Below, in pieces: positions 1-6,631 of a stretch of 7,832 bases of DNA; position 1 is the stretch's first letter; each line of letters opens with the position of its first letter. The notes under the pieces are model-generated. The model made no database searches. It saw nothing but the letters and a program-made list of their open reading frames with translations, and had not been told where the DNA came from. This DNA is from Bacteroidales bacterium UBA1215 (GTDB lineage: Bacteria; Bacteroidota; Bacteroidia; Bacteroidales; WCHB1-69): contig DBXJ01000058.1 in assembly GCA_002309475.1 (NCBI GenBank), positions 767 through 8,598 on the forward strand, in the 5' to 3' direction. A program made the position numbers and the translations under genes.

Positions 1-2
1 TG

Positions 3-2036
3 GTGATGATGATGCTGTTTCCTATCCGGACGGCTCTTGTGGCAAGCACAGGCTTGCCTATTTGTACGGCTTGTTGTGTGGCGTTGATGTATTTGTTTAA
101 TATAGAATTGAATACGGTCACATTGGCAGCCATGATTGTTGTGTTGGGAATGATAGTTGACGATTCTATCATCAACATAGACGGCTATATTGACAAATTG
201 CAGAAAGGTTGTGAGCCCTTTGAAGCGGCGGTAACAAGTGCCAAAGAATTGTTCATGCCCATGTTGATAGCCACTATGGGTATCAGCATGATGTTTCTGC
301 CGATGATCAATATTATTACCGGTCCTTTGGGCGATTTTGTGCAGTTGTTTCCTTGGACGGTTTTGTTTTCCTTAACAGCATCATTGGTATATGCCATGTT
401 GGTGATACCTGCCATGGAAATAAAATTTATTCATCTGGATACCGACGCCCGACAAATCAGCCGGTTCGAACGAGGACAAATAAAATTTTTCTCCGTCTTG
501 CAAAATGCCTATAATCAATTGCAAGACATTTGTTTCAAGCATCCCTATATTACCATCATGGCAGGTCTGGCTTCCATTGCGGTGGGGATATTGATGTTTT
601 TGGCATTAAATGTACAAATGATGCCCATGGCGGAACGCGATTGCTTTGCCATAGAAATACGTCTGCCTGAAGGCAGCAGTTTGAATGAAACAACTGCGGT
701 GAGCGATTCCTTGCAAAAAATGTTGCTGCAAGATGAGCGAATTACCGGAGTAACCGCCTTTATCGGCGAATCTGCACCTCGTTTTCACGTTACCTATGCA
801 CCGAGCATGCCCGCAAAAAATTTAGCCCAGTTGATAGTCAACACCCGCTCTGTGAAAGCCACCGAAGAATTGCTGCCCATATTGGACAAAACCTATTCCA
901 GCTATTTTCCTGAAGCACACGTCCGTTTCCGTCAATTAGATTATCAGGCGGCTACCAATCCTGTAGAGATACATATTTTGGGCAACGACCAGGAACAAAT
1001 GAAGTCTGTGGCGGCAAAGATAAAACAAAAAATGCTTACCATGGACAGTCAATTGCGATGGGTACACAGCAGTGATGACGAATTTTTGCCCACCATCAAT
1101 ATTGCTTTAGATCCGGAAGAGAGTGCAAGATTGGGTATCAGTAAAACAACTTTGTCGTTGAATATGGCTACTACTCTCAACGGACAACCACTTACTTCTA
1201 TCATGGAAAACGATAGAAAAATCCCTGTTACTTTGTATTATGACAATTTCCATGCGGAAAATTACCAAGATATTGGCAATCAACTTATTCCGACAACCAT
1301 ACCGGGTGTATGGGTGCCTTTGCGGCAAGTGGCCGGCATAGAGCCGGAATGGAATCCTGCACAGATTGTTCACCGGTTTGATAGAAATTGTATTACTGTG
1401 AGTGCTGACATGAAATTTTGGAAGCCGCAAACAGTGGCCATGAAAGAAATTAAAACCTTTATTCAAAAAGAGATTGAACCGGATTTGCCCAAAGGAATAG
1501 AAATACAATATGGCGGTTTGGACAGCTTGAATGCGGGTGTTGTGCCGCAAATTTTATTGAGTTTTATTGCTGCCGTAGTTGTGTTGTTTTTCTTTTTAGT
1601 TTTGTATTTCAAAAAGTTAGATATTGCCACATTGACATTGGCGGCAAGTATGCTATGTTTGTTCGGGGCATTTTTCGGGGAATGGCTGTTCGGTTTGGAT
1701 TTTGGTATGACATCGGTGTTGGGAGTAGTCAGTTTGATAGGTATTATTGTCCGAAATGGCATCATCATGTATGAATATGCGGAAGAATTGCGGTTTAAAA
1801 AAGGTTTTACCGCCAAAGCCGCCGCCATGGAAGCAGGTAGCAGACGTATGCGGCCCATATTTTTGACATCCGCCACCACCGCTTTGGGAGTTTTGCCGAT
1901 GATAATCAGTCACAATCCGCTCTGGATGCCGATGGGAGTGGTTATCTGCTTTGGCGTGGTGCTGTCGTTGGTGATAGTGCTGAGTGTGATGCCGGTTACT
2001 TATTGGCAGATTTATAGAAGAAAGGGGGAAGAATGA
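3..2036 (+). CDS. RND-family efflux transporter, inner-membrane pump, 5'-truncated by the window edge
   Basis: Proton-driven inner-membrane pump of the AcrB/HAE type, which exports small molecules through a periplasmic adaptor and a TolC-like channel. The 677 visible residues correspond to about position 355 to the end of a usual protein of about 1030 residues, so the first membrane segment and most of the first porter domain are missing. No true start is visible. Residues 49-54 (GMIVDD) carry the TM4 aspartate pair D53/D54, equivalent to AcrB D407/D408. A periplasmic porter/docking half follows (about 205-510), then the last membrane bundle (about 515-670). In TM10 the proton-relay lysine (AcrB K940) is replaced by Arg584 in IIVRNGII; arginine occurs here in some RND subfamilies. 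The gene overlaps the downstream TolC-family gene by ATGA, so the two are translationally coupled. The family is certain; the substrate cannot be told. Confidence 0.96.
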   Translation: MMMMLFPIRTALVASTGLPICTACCVALMYLFNIELNTVTLAAMIVVLGMIVDDSIINIDGYIDKLQKGCEPFEAAVTSAKELFMPMLIATMGISMMFLPMINIITGPLGDFVQLFPWTVLFSLTASLVYAMLVIPAMEIKFIHLDTDARQISRFERGQIKFFSVLQNAYNQLQDICFKHPYITIMAGLASIAVGILMFLALNVQMMPMAERDCFAIEIRLPEGSSLNETTAVSDSLQKMLLQDERITGVTAFIGESAPRFHVTYAPSMPAKNLAQLIVNTRSVKATEELLPILDKTYSSYFPEAHVRFRQLDYQAATNPVEIHILGNDQEQMKSVAAKIKQKMLTMDSQLRWVHSSDDEFLPTINIALDPEESARLGISKTTLSLNMATTLNGQPLTSIMENDRKIPVTLYYDNFHAENYQDIGNQLIPTTIPGVWVPLRQVAGIEPEWNPAQIVHRFDRNCITVSADMKFWKPQTVAMKEIKTFIQKEIEPDLPKGIEIQYGGLDSLNAGVVPQILLSFIAAVVVLFFFLVLYFKKLDIATLTLAASMLCLFGAFFGEWLFGLDFGMTSVLGVVSLIGIIVRNGIIMYEYAEELRFKKGFTAKAAAMEAGSRRMRPIFLTSATTALGVLPMIISHNPLWMPMGVVICFGVVLSLVIVLSVMPVTYWQIYRRKGEE

Positions 2037-3370
2037 AAAGATATCACCTATTGACGACGATTATTTTATTTATATTTTGTTCTTTGTCGGCACAAACTGT
2101 CACTTTGGATTCGTGTTTGGCATTGGCTAAGCAAAACAATGCAGCCATGCAGAATGCCCAATTGGAGATACAATCCGCACAGCAGGTGAAAAAACAAGCA
2201 TTGACCAAATATTTCCCGAAAGTATCTGCCAATGCAGTTTCTTTCCATGCTCTTCGTCCTATGGTGGAATTTTCCATAGAAGATATCGACAATGCCCATG
2301 CCCGAGATTTGCTAAATACCTTGTATGCCGAATACGGAGAAGCTCTCGGTTTGGATAAGAGTTTGTCATTTTTTCATTATGGCACAGTGGCAGGCGTGTC
2401 GGCGGTGCAACCGGTTTTTGTTGGTGGACAGATTGTCAACGGCAACCGCTTGGCTCAAGTAGGCGTGGAGGCTTCTCAGTATAAGGCGGAAATTGTTGAA
2501 AGGGATTTGTTGTTGCAGGTGGAAGAAAGCTATTGGCTGGTGGTGTCATTGCAAGAAAAACGCAAAACCATACAGATAGCTAAAGAATTGTTGGATACCC
2601 TTTATAGTGATGTTTGCGGGGCAGTGGATGCCGGTTTGACCACTTCTAACAATATTTTGAAAGTGCAACTCAAACAAAATGAACTGAATAGCAATAGTCT
2701 AAAAGTGGAAAACGGCATACGTTTGGCAACCATGGCTTTGTGCCAATTAATAGGCCTGCATTATTCCGATACGCTTTTGCTGGCGGATACTTTGCCGGCA
2801 GACTTTATGGAGCCGTCGCAGTATTTCCAACCGACAGAGCAGGCTGTCGGTAATCGCTCGGAAACAAAATTGCTTCATTTGAGTGTGGAAGCAGAGCAGT
2901 TGAAAAAGAAAATGACTATCGGGCAGACTTTGCCGCAAATTGCTTTAGGGGCTAATTATGGCTATGGCAATTTGTTTGAAAAAAATTCTTTCAACGGATT
3001 TTTGTTCGCCACTTTGCAAATACCGATAACAGATTGGTGGGAGAACAGCCATAAAATCAAACAACAAACTATTGCTCAGCAAGTAGCGGAGAATAACTGC
3101 AGAGATTTGACGGAAAAATTGCAATTGCAAACCCAACAACTTTGGAATCATCTGCAAGAAAGTTATGCCCAGTTGGCATTAGCGACTGCCAATGTGGAAA
3201 TGGCACAAGAAAATCTTACTCTTTCTCAAAGAAATTATCAGGCAGGATTGATTGGTTTGAGTGAGTTGTTAGAGGCACAAACTCTTTATCAACAGTCGCT
3301 TGACCAACAAAACGACCAAAAAATCGCCTATCTGACGGCTTTGAAACGCTACCAAAAATATACTCAATAA
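2033..3370 (+). CDS. TolC-family outer-membrane efflux channel
   Basis: Outer-membrane channel that forms the exit duct of the tripartite pump with the RND protein just upstream. The 445-residue length is normal for the family. Residues 1-20 are a Sec signal peptide (basic MKRYH, hydrophobic LLTTIILFIF, cleavage probably after SLSA). The mature protein starts with TVTLDSCLALAKQNN, the usual first helix of an OEP repeat. The two repeats show as long amphipathic helices rich in Gln, Ala and Leu (about 25-70 and 160-240; then 270-300 and 345-440), separated by beta segments such as the one around GTVAGVSAVQPVFVGGQIVNG. The last helix has the typical ending NYQAGLIGLSELLEAQTLYQQS. The ATG overlaps the TGA of the pump gene. 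An AAGGGGG run at 2022-2028 is a strong ribosome-binding site for a phylum that usually lacks one, which supports this start. Confidence 0.95.
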   Translation: MKRYHLLTTIILFIFCSLSAQTVTLDSCLALAKQNNAAMQNAQLEIQSAQQVKKQALTKYFPKVSANAVSFHALRPMVEFSIEDIDNAHARDLLNTLYAEYGEALGLDKSLSFFHYGTVAGVSAVQPVFVGGQIVNGNRLAQVGVEASQYKAEIVERDLLLQVEESYWLVVSLQEKRKTIQIAKELLDTLYSDVCGAVDAGLTTSNNILKVQLKQNELNSNSLKVENGIRLATMALCQLIGLHYSDTLLLADTLPADFMEPSQYFQPTEQAVGNRSETKLLHLSVEAEQLKKKMTIGQTLPQIALGANYGYGNLFEKNSFNGFLFATLQIPITDWWENSHKIKQQTIAQQVAENNCRDLTEKLQLQTQQLWNHLQESYAQLALATANVEMAQENLTLSQRNYQAGLIGLSELLEAQTLYQQSLDQQNDQKIAYLTALKRYQKYTQ

Positions 3371-3451
3371 GCAATTGGGACAGAATATTTATGTTGTAGA
3401 AATTTTGAATATTTTTTCATAAAAAAAGAGTTTTTCTTAAAGATTTTTTAT

Positions 3452-3459
3452 TACTTTTG
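3452..3459 (+). promoter_or_regulatory. Bacteroidota -7 promoter box for the lipoprotein gene
   Basis: TACTTTTG matches the TAnnTTTG -7 consensus of Bacteroidota and is followed by C as usual. No clean TTTG -33 box is seen at the expected distance. Transcription would start near 3466, giving a leader of roughly 78 bases before the ATG at 3544. The efflux operon therefore probably ends upstream, although I see no GC-rich hairpin terminator in 3371-3450, only A- and T-runs around 3421-3450. Confidence 0.55.
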
Positions 3460-3543
3460 CAAAAAACTAATTATTTAACAAATTTGCATTTGTGACTTGA
3501 ATGTTGCGGTAAAAAAGAAGATATAATAGTTAAAATTAGAGAT

Positions 3544-4623
3544 ATGAAAAGACTAATATTCTTAGTAGTAGCAGTTGCTGCTATCATGTTCACAAGTTGT
3601 AAAAAGGAATATACCATTATAGTGCAATCCAACAATGAATCTTGGGGCAGTGTAGAGGGAAGCGGTACCTATACCAAGGGAACGGTAATTTCCATTGGAG
3701 CAATATCCAATAACGGTTATAAATTTGCAAAATGGGATGATGGCAATAGTGATAATCCTCGTACCATAACTATAGAGAAAAATGCTACCTATACAGCTGT
3801 CTTTGTCGAAGAAGAACCGACAAGTATGGGTATTTTCTCAGTTTCAGAAACGCAGAAAGTGAATTTTTCTCCCGGCAACCTGCAATGGAGTGCCACGGGC
3901 AGTCATGCTGTGGCAGGCAACGGAACAGCGGCAGGCACATGGCGTTTTGCTCCCAACCAGTGGGATACGATAGGAGTTGCCAATAGCAACGTTTCATCTA
4001 CCTATACCGGTTGGATAGATTTATTTGGTTGGGGCACCAGCGGGTACGATAATAAATATCCGTATATGGTTAGTGTCGTAGGTGAGGATTATGGTAATGG
4101 TTTAAACGATATTGCAGGAACTAATTATGATTGGGGAATGTATAATGCCATTTACCATCCTAAAAACCAAACAACTGATGCACCCGGTACATGGCGTACG
4201 CTTACTACGAATGAATGGATTTATTTGTTGAAAGTACGTACTACTTTATCGGGCATACGTTATGCAAAAGCTACAGTATGTGGAATAGTCGGATTGATAA
4301 TTGTTCCGGATAATTGGAGTAATACGTATTATCCATTAACCAACGTGAATAATACATATGGTGCTGCATATACATCTAATATTATTGGTGCAAGCGATTG
4401 GGCGAAGATGGAAGCTGTAGGTTGTGTCTTCCTGCCTGCTGCCGGTCACCGTTATGAGACTTCGGTCTACGCTGTCGGTTCTACCGGCTACTACTGGTCG
4501 ACTACGTACATCGGTTGCGATGGCGCGTACTATTTGGGCTTCGATTCGAGCCGTCTATATCCCTCGGACTTCTACGACCGCATCTACAGTAAGTCTGTCC
4601 GCCTTGTTCGCTCGGTGCAGTAG
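3544..4623 (+). CDS. Surface lipoprotein with InlB-type B-repeat and C-terminal lectin-like (Fib_succ_major/FGE-like) domain; candidate DGR target
   Basis: 359 residues. The N-terminus is a lipoprotein signal: MKRLIFLVVAVAAIMF then TSC, with Cys19 the predicted lipidated residue, followed by KKE. Residues about 23-92 look like a divergent InlB B-repeat (GSGTYTKGTVISIGAISNNG, then FAKWDDG and TYTAVFVEEE), a beta-rich spacer common in secreted Bacteroidota proteins. Residues about 97-359 resemble the Fibrobacter/Bacteroidales major-paralogue type: FSVSETQKVNFSPGNLQWSA, WRFAPNQWD, LFGWGTSGYD, then VFLPAAGHR, GYYWSTT and SVRLVRSVQ. The ending resembles the C-type lectin/FGE fold used as a diversified ligand-binding surface. 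Base use changes sharply at about codon 295 (G+C near 56% against 30-43% in sampled lines upstream). The start has no Shine-Dalgarno but an A-rich leader, normal here, and the signal peptide fixes it. The molecular target is unknown. Confidence 0.85.
   Translation: MKRLIFLVVAVAAIMFTSCKKEYTIIVQSNNESWGSVEGSGTYTKGTVISIGAISNNGYKFAKWDDGNSDNPRTITIEKNATYTAVFVEEEPTSMGIFSVSETQKVNFSPGNLQWSATGSHAVAGNGTAAGTWRFAPNQWDTIGVANSNVSSTYTGWIDLFGWGTSGYDNKYPYMVSVVGEDYGNGLNDIAGTNYDWGMYNAIYHPKNQTTDAPGTWRTLTTNEWIYLLKVRTTLSGIRYAKATVCGIVGLIIVPDNWSNTYYPLTNVNNTYGAAYTSNIIGASDWAKMEAVGCVFLPAAGHRYETSVYAVGSTGYYWSTTYIGCDGAYYLGFDSSRLYPSDFYDRIYSKSVRLVRSVQ
4426..4620 (+). repeat. Candidate variable repeat (VR) of a diversity-generating retroelement
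   Basis: The last 65 codons before the stop differ from the rest of the gene. I counted 4441-4620 by hand: 100 of 180 bases are G or C, and only 28 are adenine. In 4321-4380 there are 18 G/C and 23 adenines in 60 bases. Of codons 300-359, 46 of 60 end in C or T. Residues at likely exposed positions use NNC/NNT codons (cac, tac, atc, tgc, gac, ttc), as expected when AAC/AAT template codons are randomised at adenines. The framework codons (tcg, acg, gcg, tgg) look constant. Variable candidates are residues 302, 304, 309-310, 313-316, 322-323, 325-327, 329-330, 332, 334, 337, 339, 342-345 and 347-348. The exact left boundary is a guess from the composition change. No template repeat or reverse transcriptase is in the window. 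Confidence 0.6.
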
Positions 4624-4865
4624 TTCATCCCTTTGGCAGAAAGTGGCGGAATGGCGAGAGATGAGGGAATACTATTGCAATCGGCACGTCCGACACAACA
4701 GACATTCCGCTCCGCTTTTTGGAAAGAACTATTCAAAAGAAACTGAATAAATGATATAGTGATTTGATAATTCAACCAATAAAATAGAAAAATGGCTCAA
4801 ATAAAGGAATTGGGGTAAATGGACATTTCTAATGGTCAAAAAGCAGAACTAAATTAAAATAGTAT
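4624..4865. other. Non-coding region between convergent genes; first ~110 bases GC-rich
   Basis: This spacer separates the convergent lipoprotein and nucleotidase genes. Bases 4621-4740 are about 47% G+C, against about 23% in 4741-4800, so the unusual composition of the gene's 3' end runs past the stop and ends near 4730. An 8-base inverted repeat, GCGGAATG at 4646-4653 and CATTCCGC at 4703-4710, could form a stem with a 49-base loop; this is weak. I see no convincing terminator for either gene and no plausible small gene. Confidence 0.5.
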
Positions 4866-6320
4866 TTATTGAGCGATTTCTACCACACATTTTCTGCCAT
4901 GATAGTTAATGCTTTTTTGTTTGGACAAATAGTTGATAATGCAGTCGGTTGTAGTCTTGCCGGTATATTCCAAGTCGGCGTCAATGCCTTTCATGCACGT
5001 AGTGGCTACATAGGAGCTGGTAACAATGGTGTAGGTTTTGTCGGCATCCAATGCAGAACCATCGCTGAAAGAGATAGTCATTTCCAAAATATCGGTGTAT
5101 TGATGAGGATTGATAAGACAAAAATAAGCACATCCCGATACATAGGCGGCTCCGTACGAATCGGCATTGTGGCAGTTGATAAGCAATTGCTTCAATTGCT
5201 GACCGTTTAATTGGAATTTTACCGCCTGATTGCTAAAAGGATCCAGCATATAAATGTCTTTCAATGTAATAGGTCCTTTGGGAAAAGAATGTAATCGTAC
5301 CGATCCGCTATTGACAATAGCAATATCGGCTTGGCATTCTCTTGCCAATGCATCTGCCACCATGATACCCAATTCTTCTCTTTCTTCAAAATCATCTGCC
5401 ACCGTAGTGAGCACTTTTTGCAATTGTTCATTGTTGTTGAATCGGTTGATCAAATAGGCGGTTGGGTCATCTTTCCGAGGATAATTTTTCAAAGAGATAT
5501 TTTTAGAACTGACTTTGCTGATATGCTTGTTTTTCAGTTTGATATCTATGATGGTGGCATATTTCAGGTGGCTGCCGGCTTGGCTTACCAAAGTGCCATG
5601 GTGGAAATCGTTGTCCGGCACCAAGGTGTGCGAGTGCCCGCCGATAATAATATCGGCGAAGCCGGGGAAACGTTGTGTCAACAGGGTGTCGATGGAATAA
5701 CCATTGTGAGATAGCAAAATAACTATGTCACAACTATCTTTCAGCCAGAGATATTGCTGGATAGTGCTTGTAATGTCGGCAAATAGACCGTCTTTGGCAT
5801 TGTCGGGGTGCATGTCGGGAATTTGTGTGTTGGCATTGATTTCCAAAATTCCCAATATGCCTATTTTGGGTCCTTTACCTTCAAAATCAATAATTTCATA
5901 GGGCTTTATCCATTTGTTTTTAGTGCTGTCTTTAAACGAGACATTGGCTCCAAGATAAGGAAAGTTGGAATGCTCTGCTTGTAGGCAGAATTGGTCCATT
6001 CCGCTGTCGAATTCGTGATTGCCGACACAGGAGAGATTAAAGCCTGTAGCATTCATCAATGCGGTGGTGGGATATGACGGTTCGCTGTAGCGGTCGCTGA
6101 CAGGGTTGCCGGTTCGGTTGTCACCTGCCGAAACCAATAAAAATTTAGGATAAATGCGTCTTAAACTATCGGCAACCACTTTCAAAGATTGAAATTGATC
6201 GATAGAGGCATGTATATCGTTGACCGACAAAATAACGATTTCGTCTTTTTGTGCTTGCACGGCAAGATGTGTTGTCAACAAAAACAGAAGACAGATATAG
6301 GTTAGTTTTTTTCTTTTCAT
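4866..6320 (-). CDS. Secreted UshA-type 5'-nucleotidase / metallophosphoesterase
   Basis: Predicted exported enzyme that removes phosphate from nucleotides (5'-nucleotidase, possibly also 2',3'-cyclic phosphodiesterase), feeding nucleoside and phosphate salvage in the periplasm or at the surface. Residues 1-23 are a Sec signal peptide (MKRKK, hydrophobic core, cleavage near VQA). The N-terminal metallophosphatase domain keeps its metal ligands: D35 and H37 (NDIHA, usually NDxHG), D67 (GD), N101 and H102 (GNHEFD), H205 (LSHNG), H229 and H231 (GGHSHT). The C-terminal 5'-nucleotidase domain (about 300-480) includes NSGSVR at 337-342, where the arginine normally contacts substrate, and ITLKDIYMLDPFSN. 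The 484-residue length is slightly short of UshA (about 550). It is a single gene with its own promoter. The start is fixed by the signal peptide. Exact substrate is not predictable. Confidence 0.93.
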   Translation of the reverse strand: MKRKKLTYICLLFLLTTHLAVQAQKDEIVILSVNDIHASIDQFQSLKVVADSLRRIYPKFLLVSAGDNRTGNPVSDRYSEPSYPTTALMNATGFNLSCVGNHEFDSGMDQFCLQAEHSNFPYLGANVSFKDSTKNKWIKPYEIIDFEGKGPKIGILGILEINANTQIPDMHPDNAKDGLFADITSTIQQYLWLKDSCDIVILLSHNGYSIDTLLTQRFPGFADIIIGGHSHTLVPDNDFHHGTLVSQAGSHLKYATIIDIKLKNKHISKVSSKNISLKNYPRKDDPTAYLINRFNNNEQLQKVLTTVADDFEEREELGIMVADALARECQADIAIVNSGSVRLHSFPKGPITLKDIYMLDPFSNQAVKFQLNGQQLKQLLINCHNADSYGAAYVSGCAYFCLINPHQYTDILEMTISFSDGSALDADKTYTIVTSSYVATTCMKGIDADLEYTGKTTTDCIINYLSKQKSINYHGRKCVVEIAQ

Positions 6321-6330
6321 CGTTTCTTAC

Positions 6331-6354
6331 TTAATTTTGCAGATGCAAAATTAA
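6331..6354. repeat. Perfect inverted repeat overlapping the nucleotidase promoter
   Basis: TTAATTTTGCA at 6331-6341 and TGCAAAATTAA at 6344-6354 are exact reverse complements separated by two bases (GA). It lies 11 bases upstream of the nucleotidase start codon and contains that gene's -7 box. It may be an operator or simply a symmetric promoter element. Confidence 0.7.
6346..6353 (-). promoter_or_regulatory. Bacteroidota -7 promoter box for the 5'-nucleotidase
   Basis: On the minus strand this reads TAATTTTG followed by C, a full match to TAnnTTTG. It sits 25 bases before the ATG, giving a leader of about 20 bases. No TTTG -33 box is found at 19-23 bases upstream, so the promoter may need an activator or be weak. 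Confidence 0.55.
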
Positions 6355-6470
6355 CAAAAAAAATACTAATTTTTAAGTTTTGCTTAGGTTTTCTTCCAAA
6401 TACTGCATAGTAAATAGTTTTTTGTTAATTAAATAATATGTAAAAATACGTGAAAAGAACGATATTTTAA

Positions 6471-6494
6471 GTATTATTACGTACGTATTAATAC
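6471..6494. repeat. 24-base near-perfect palindrome, candidate operator
   Basis: Half-sites GTATTATTACGT (6471-6482) and ACGTATTAATAC (6483-6494) match as reverse complements at 11 of 12 positions, with no spacer; the only mismatch is 6477/6488. It lies about 86 bases upstream of the regulator's -7 box and about 150 bases from the nucleotidase start. Its length, symmetry and GTAC centre suggest a dimeric regulator site. Which protein binds it is unknown. Confidence 0.6.
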
Positions 6495-6579
6495 AAATAT
6501 ATCTATCATGATTTTAAATAGATAGCGTCATTATAGAAAAAAATAGTTATGTTTTGGTTTTTAAAAGTAAAAAATGATG

Positions 6580-6587
6580 TAAATTTG
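6580..6587 (+). promoter_or_regulatory. Bacteroidota -7 promoter box for the LuxR-type regulator
   Basis: TAAATTTG followed by C, an exact TAnnTTTG match. A TTTG at 6553-6556 is a possible -33 box with a 23-base spacer, slightly long. Transcription would start near 6594, which leaves no room for a leader before the ATG at 6602 and favours the ATG at 6632. Confidence 0.6.
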
Positions 6588-6631
6588 CCATTGGAAAATT
6601 GATGATAAAGCAAATTAACAATAAAAACAAA

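Larger units (their letters stand above)
6321..6631. other. Divergent AT-rich intergenic region (nucleotidase / regulator)
   Basis: About 311 bases without a gene between two outward-facing genes. It holds the nucleotidase promoter with an inverted repeat (6331-6354), a near-perfect 24-base palindrome (6471-6494) and the regulator promoter (6580-6587). The rest is AT-rich with many A/T runs, and I see no RNA gene or open frame worth calling in it. Confidence 0.7.

Noticed and set aside
1107..1879. Long antisense frames within the RND gene (minus strand, 1107-1550 and 1463-1879)
   Set aside because: They lie fully within a well-supported gene, have no promoter or recognisable protein features, and overlap each other.
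3421..3450. A-run/T-run stretch after the TolC gene as a terminator
   Set aside because: The possible stem is only five A-T pairs and has no G-C pairs, so it is not a credible intrinsic terminator.
4426..4730. GC-rich block as an insertion sequence or other mobile element
   Set aside because: No transposase, terminal inverted repeats or target-site duplication are seen, and the block continues the lipoprotein frame smoothly, so a diversified or converted 3' end explains it better.
4424..4750. 108-codon open frame overlapping the end of the lipoprotein gene in another frame
   Set aside because: It is open mainly because the GC-rich 3' region has few stops in any frame. It lacks a ribosome-binding site and its Ser/Thr/Arg-rich product resembles no family I know. 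The in-frame lipoprotein ending is clearly the real one.
4797..4860. Short symmetric AAATGGACATTT element near 4818 as a hairpin terminator for the nucleotidase
   Set aside because: The stem is five pairs, mostly A-T, with a two-base loop and no following T-run in the right direction.
4869..5714. Plus-strand open frames opposite the nucleotidase gene
   Set aside because: The minus-strand frame carries all nucleotidase motifs and a signal peptide. The opposite frames are compositional shadows.
6599..6631. Upstream TTG (6599) or ATG (6602) start for the LuxR-type regulator
   Set aside because: Both fall 5-8 bases from the predicted transcription start, and the extra residues (MIKQINNKNK-like) precede the receiver domain without adding a known element. 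The ATG at 6632 fits better, although a mapped transcript could change this.
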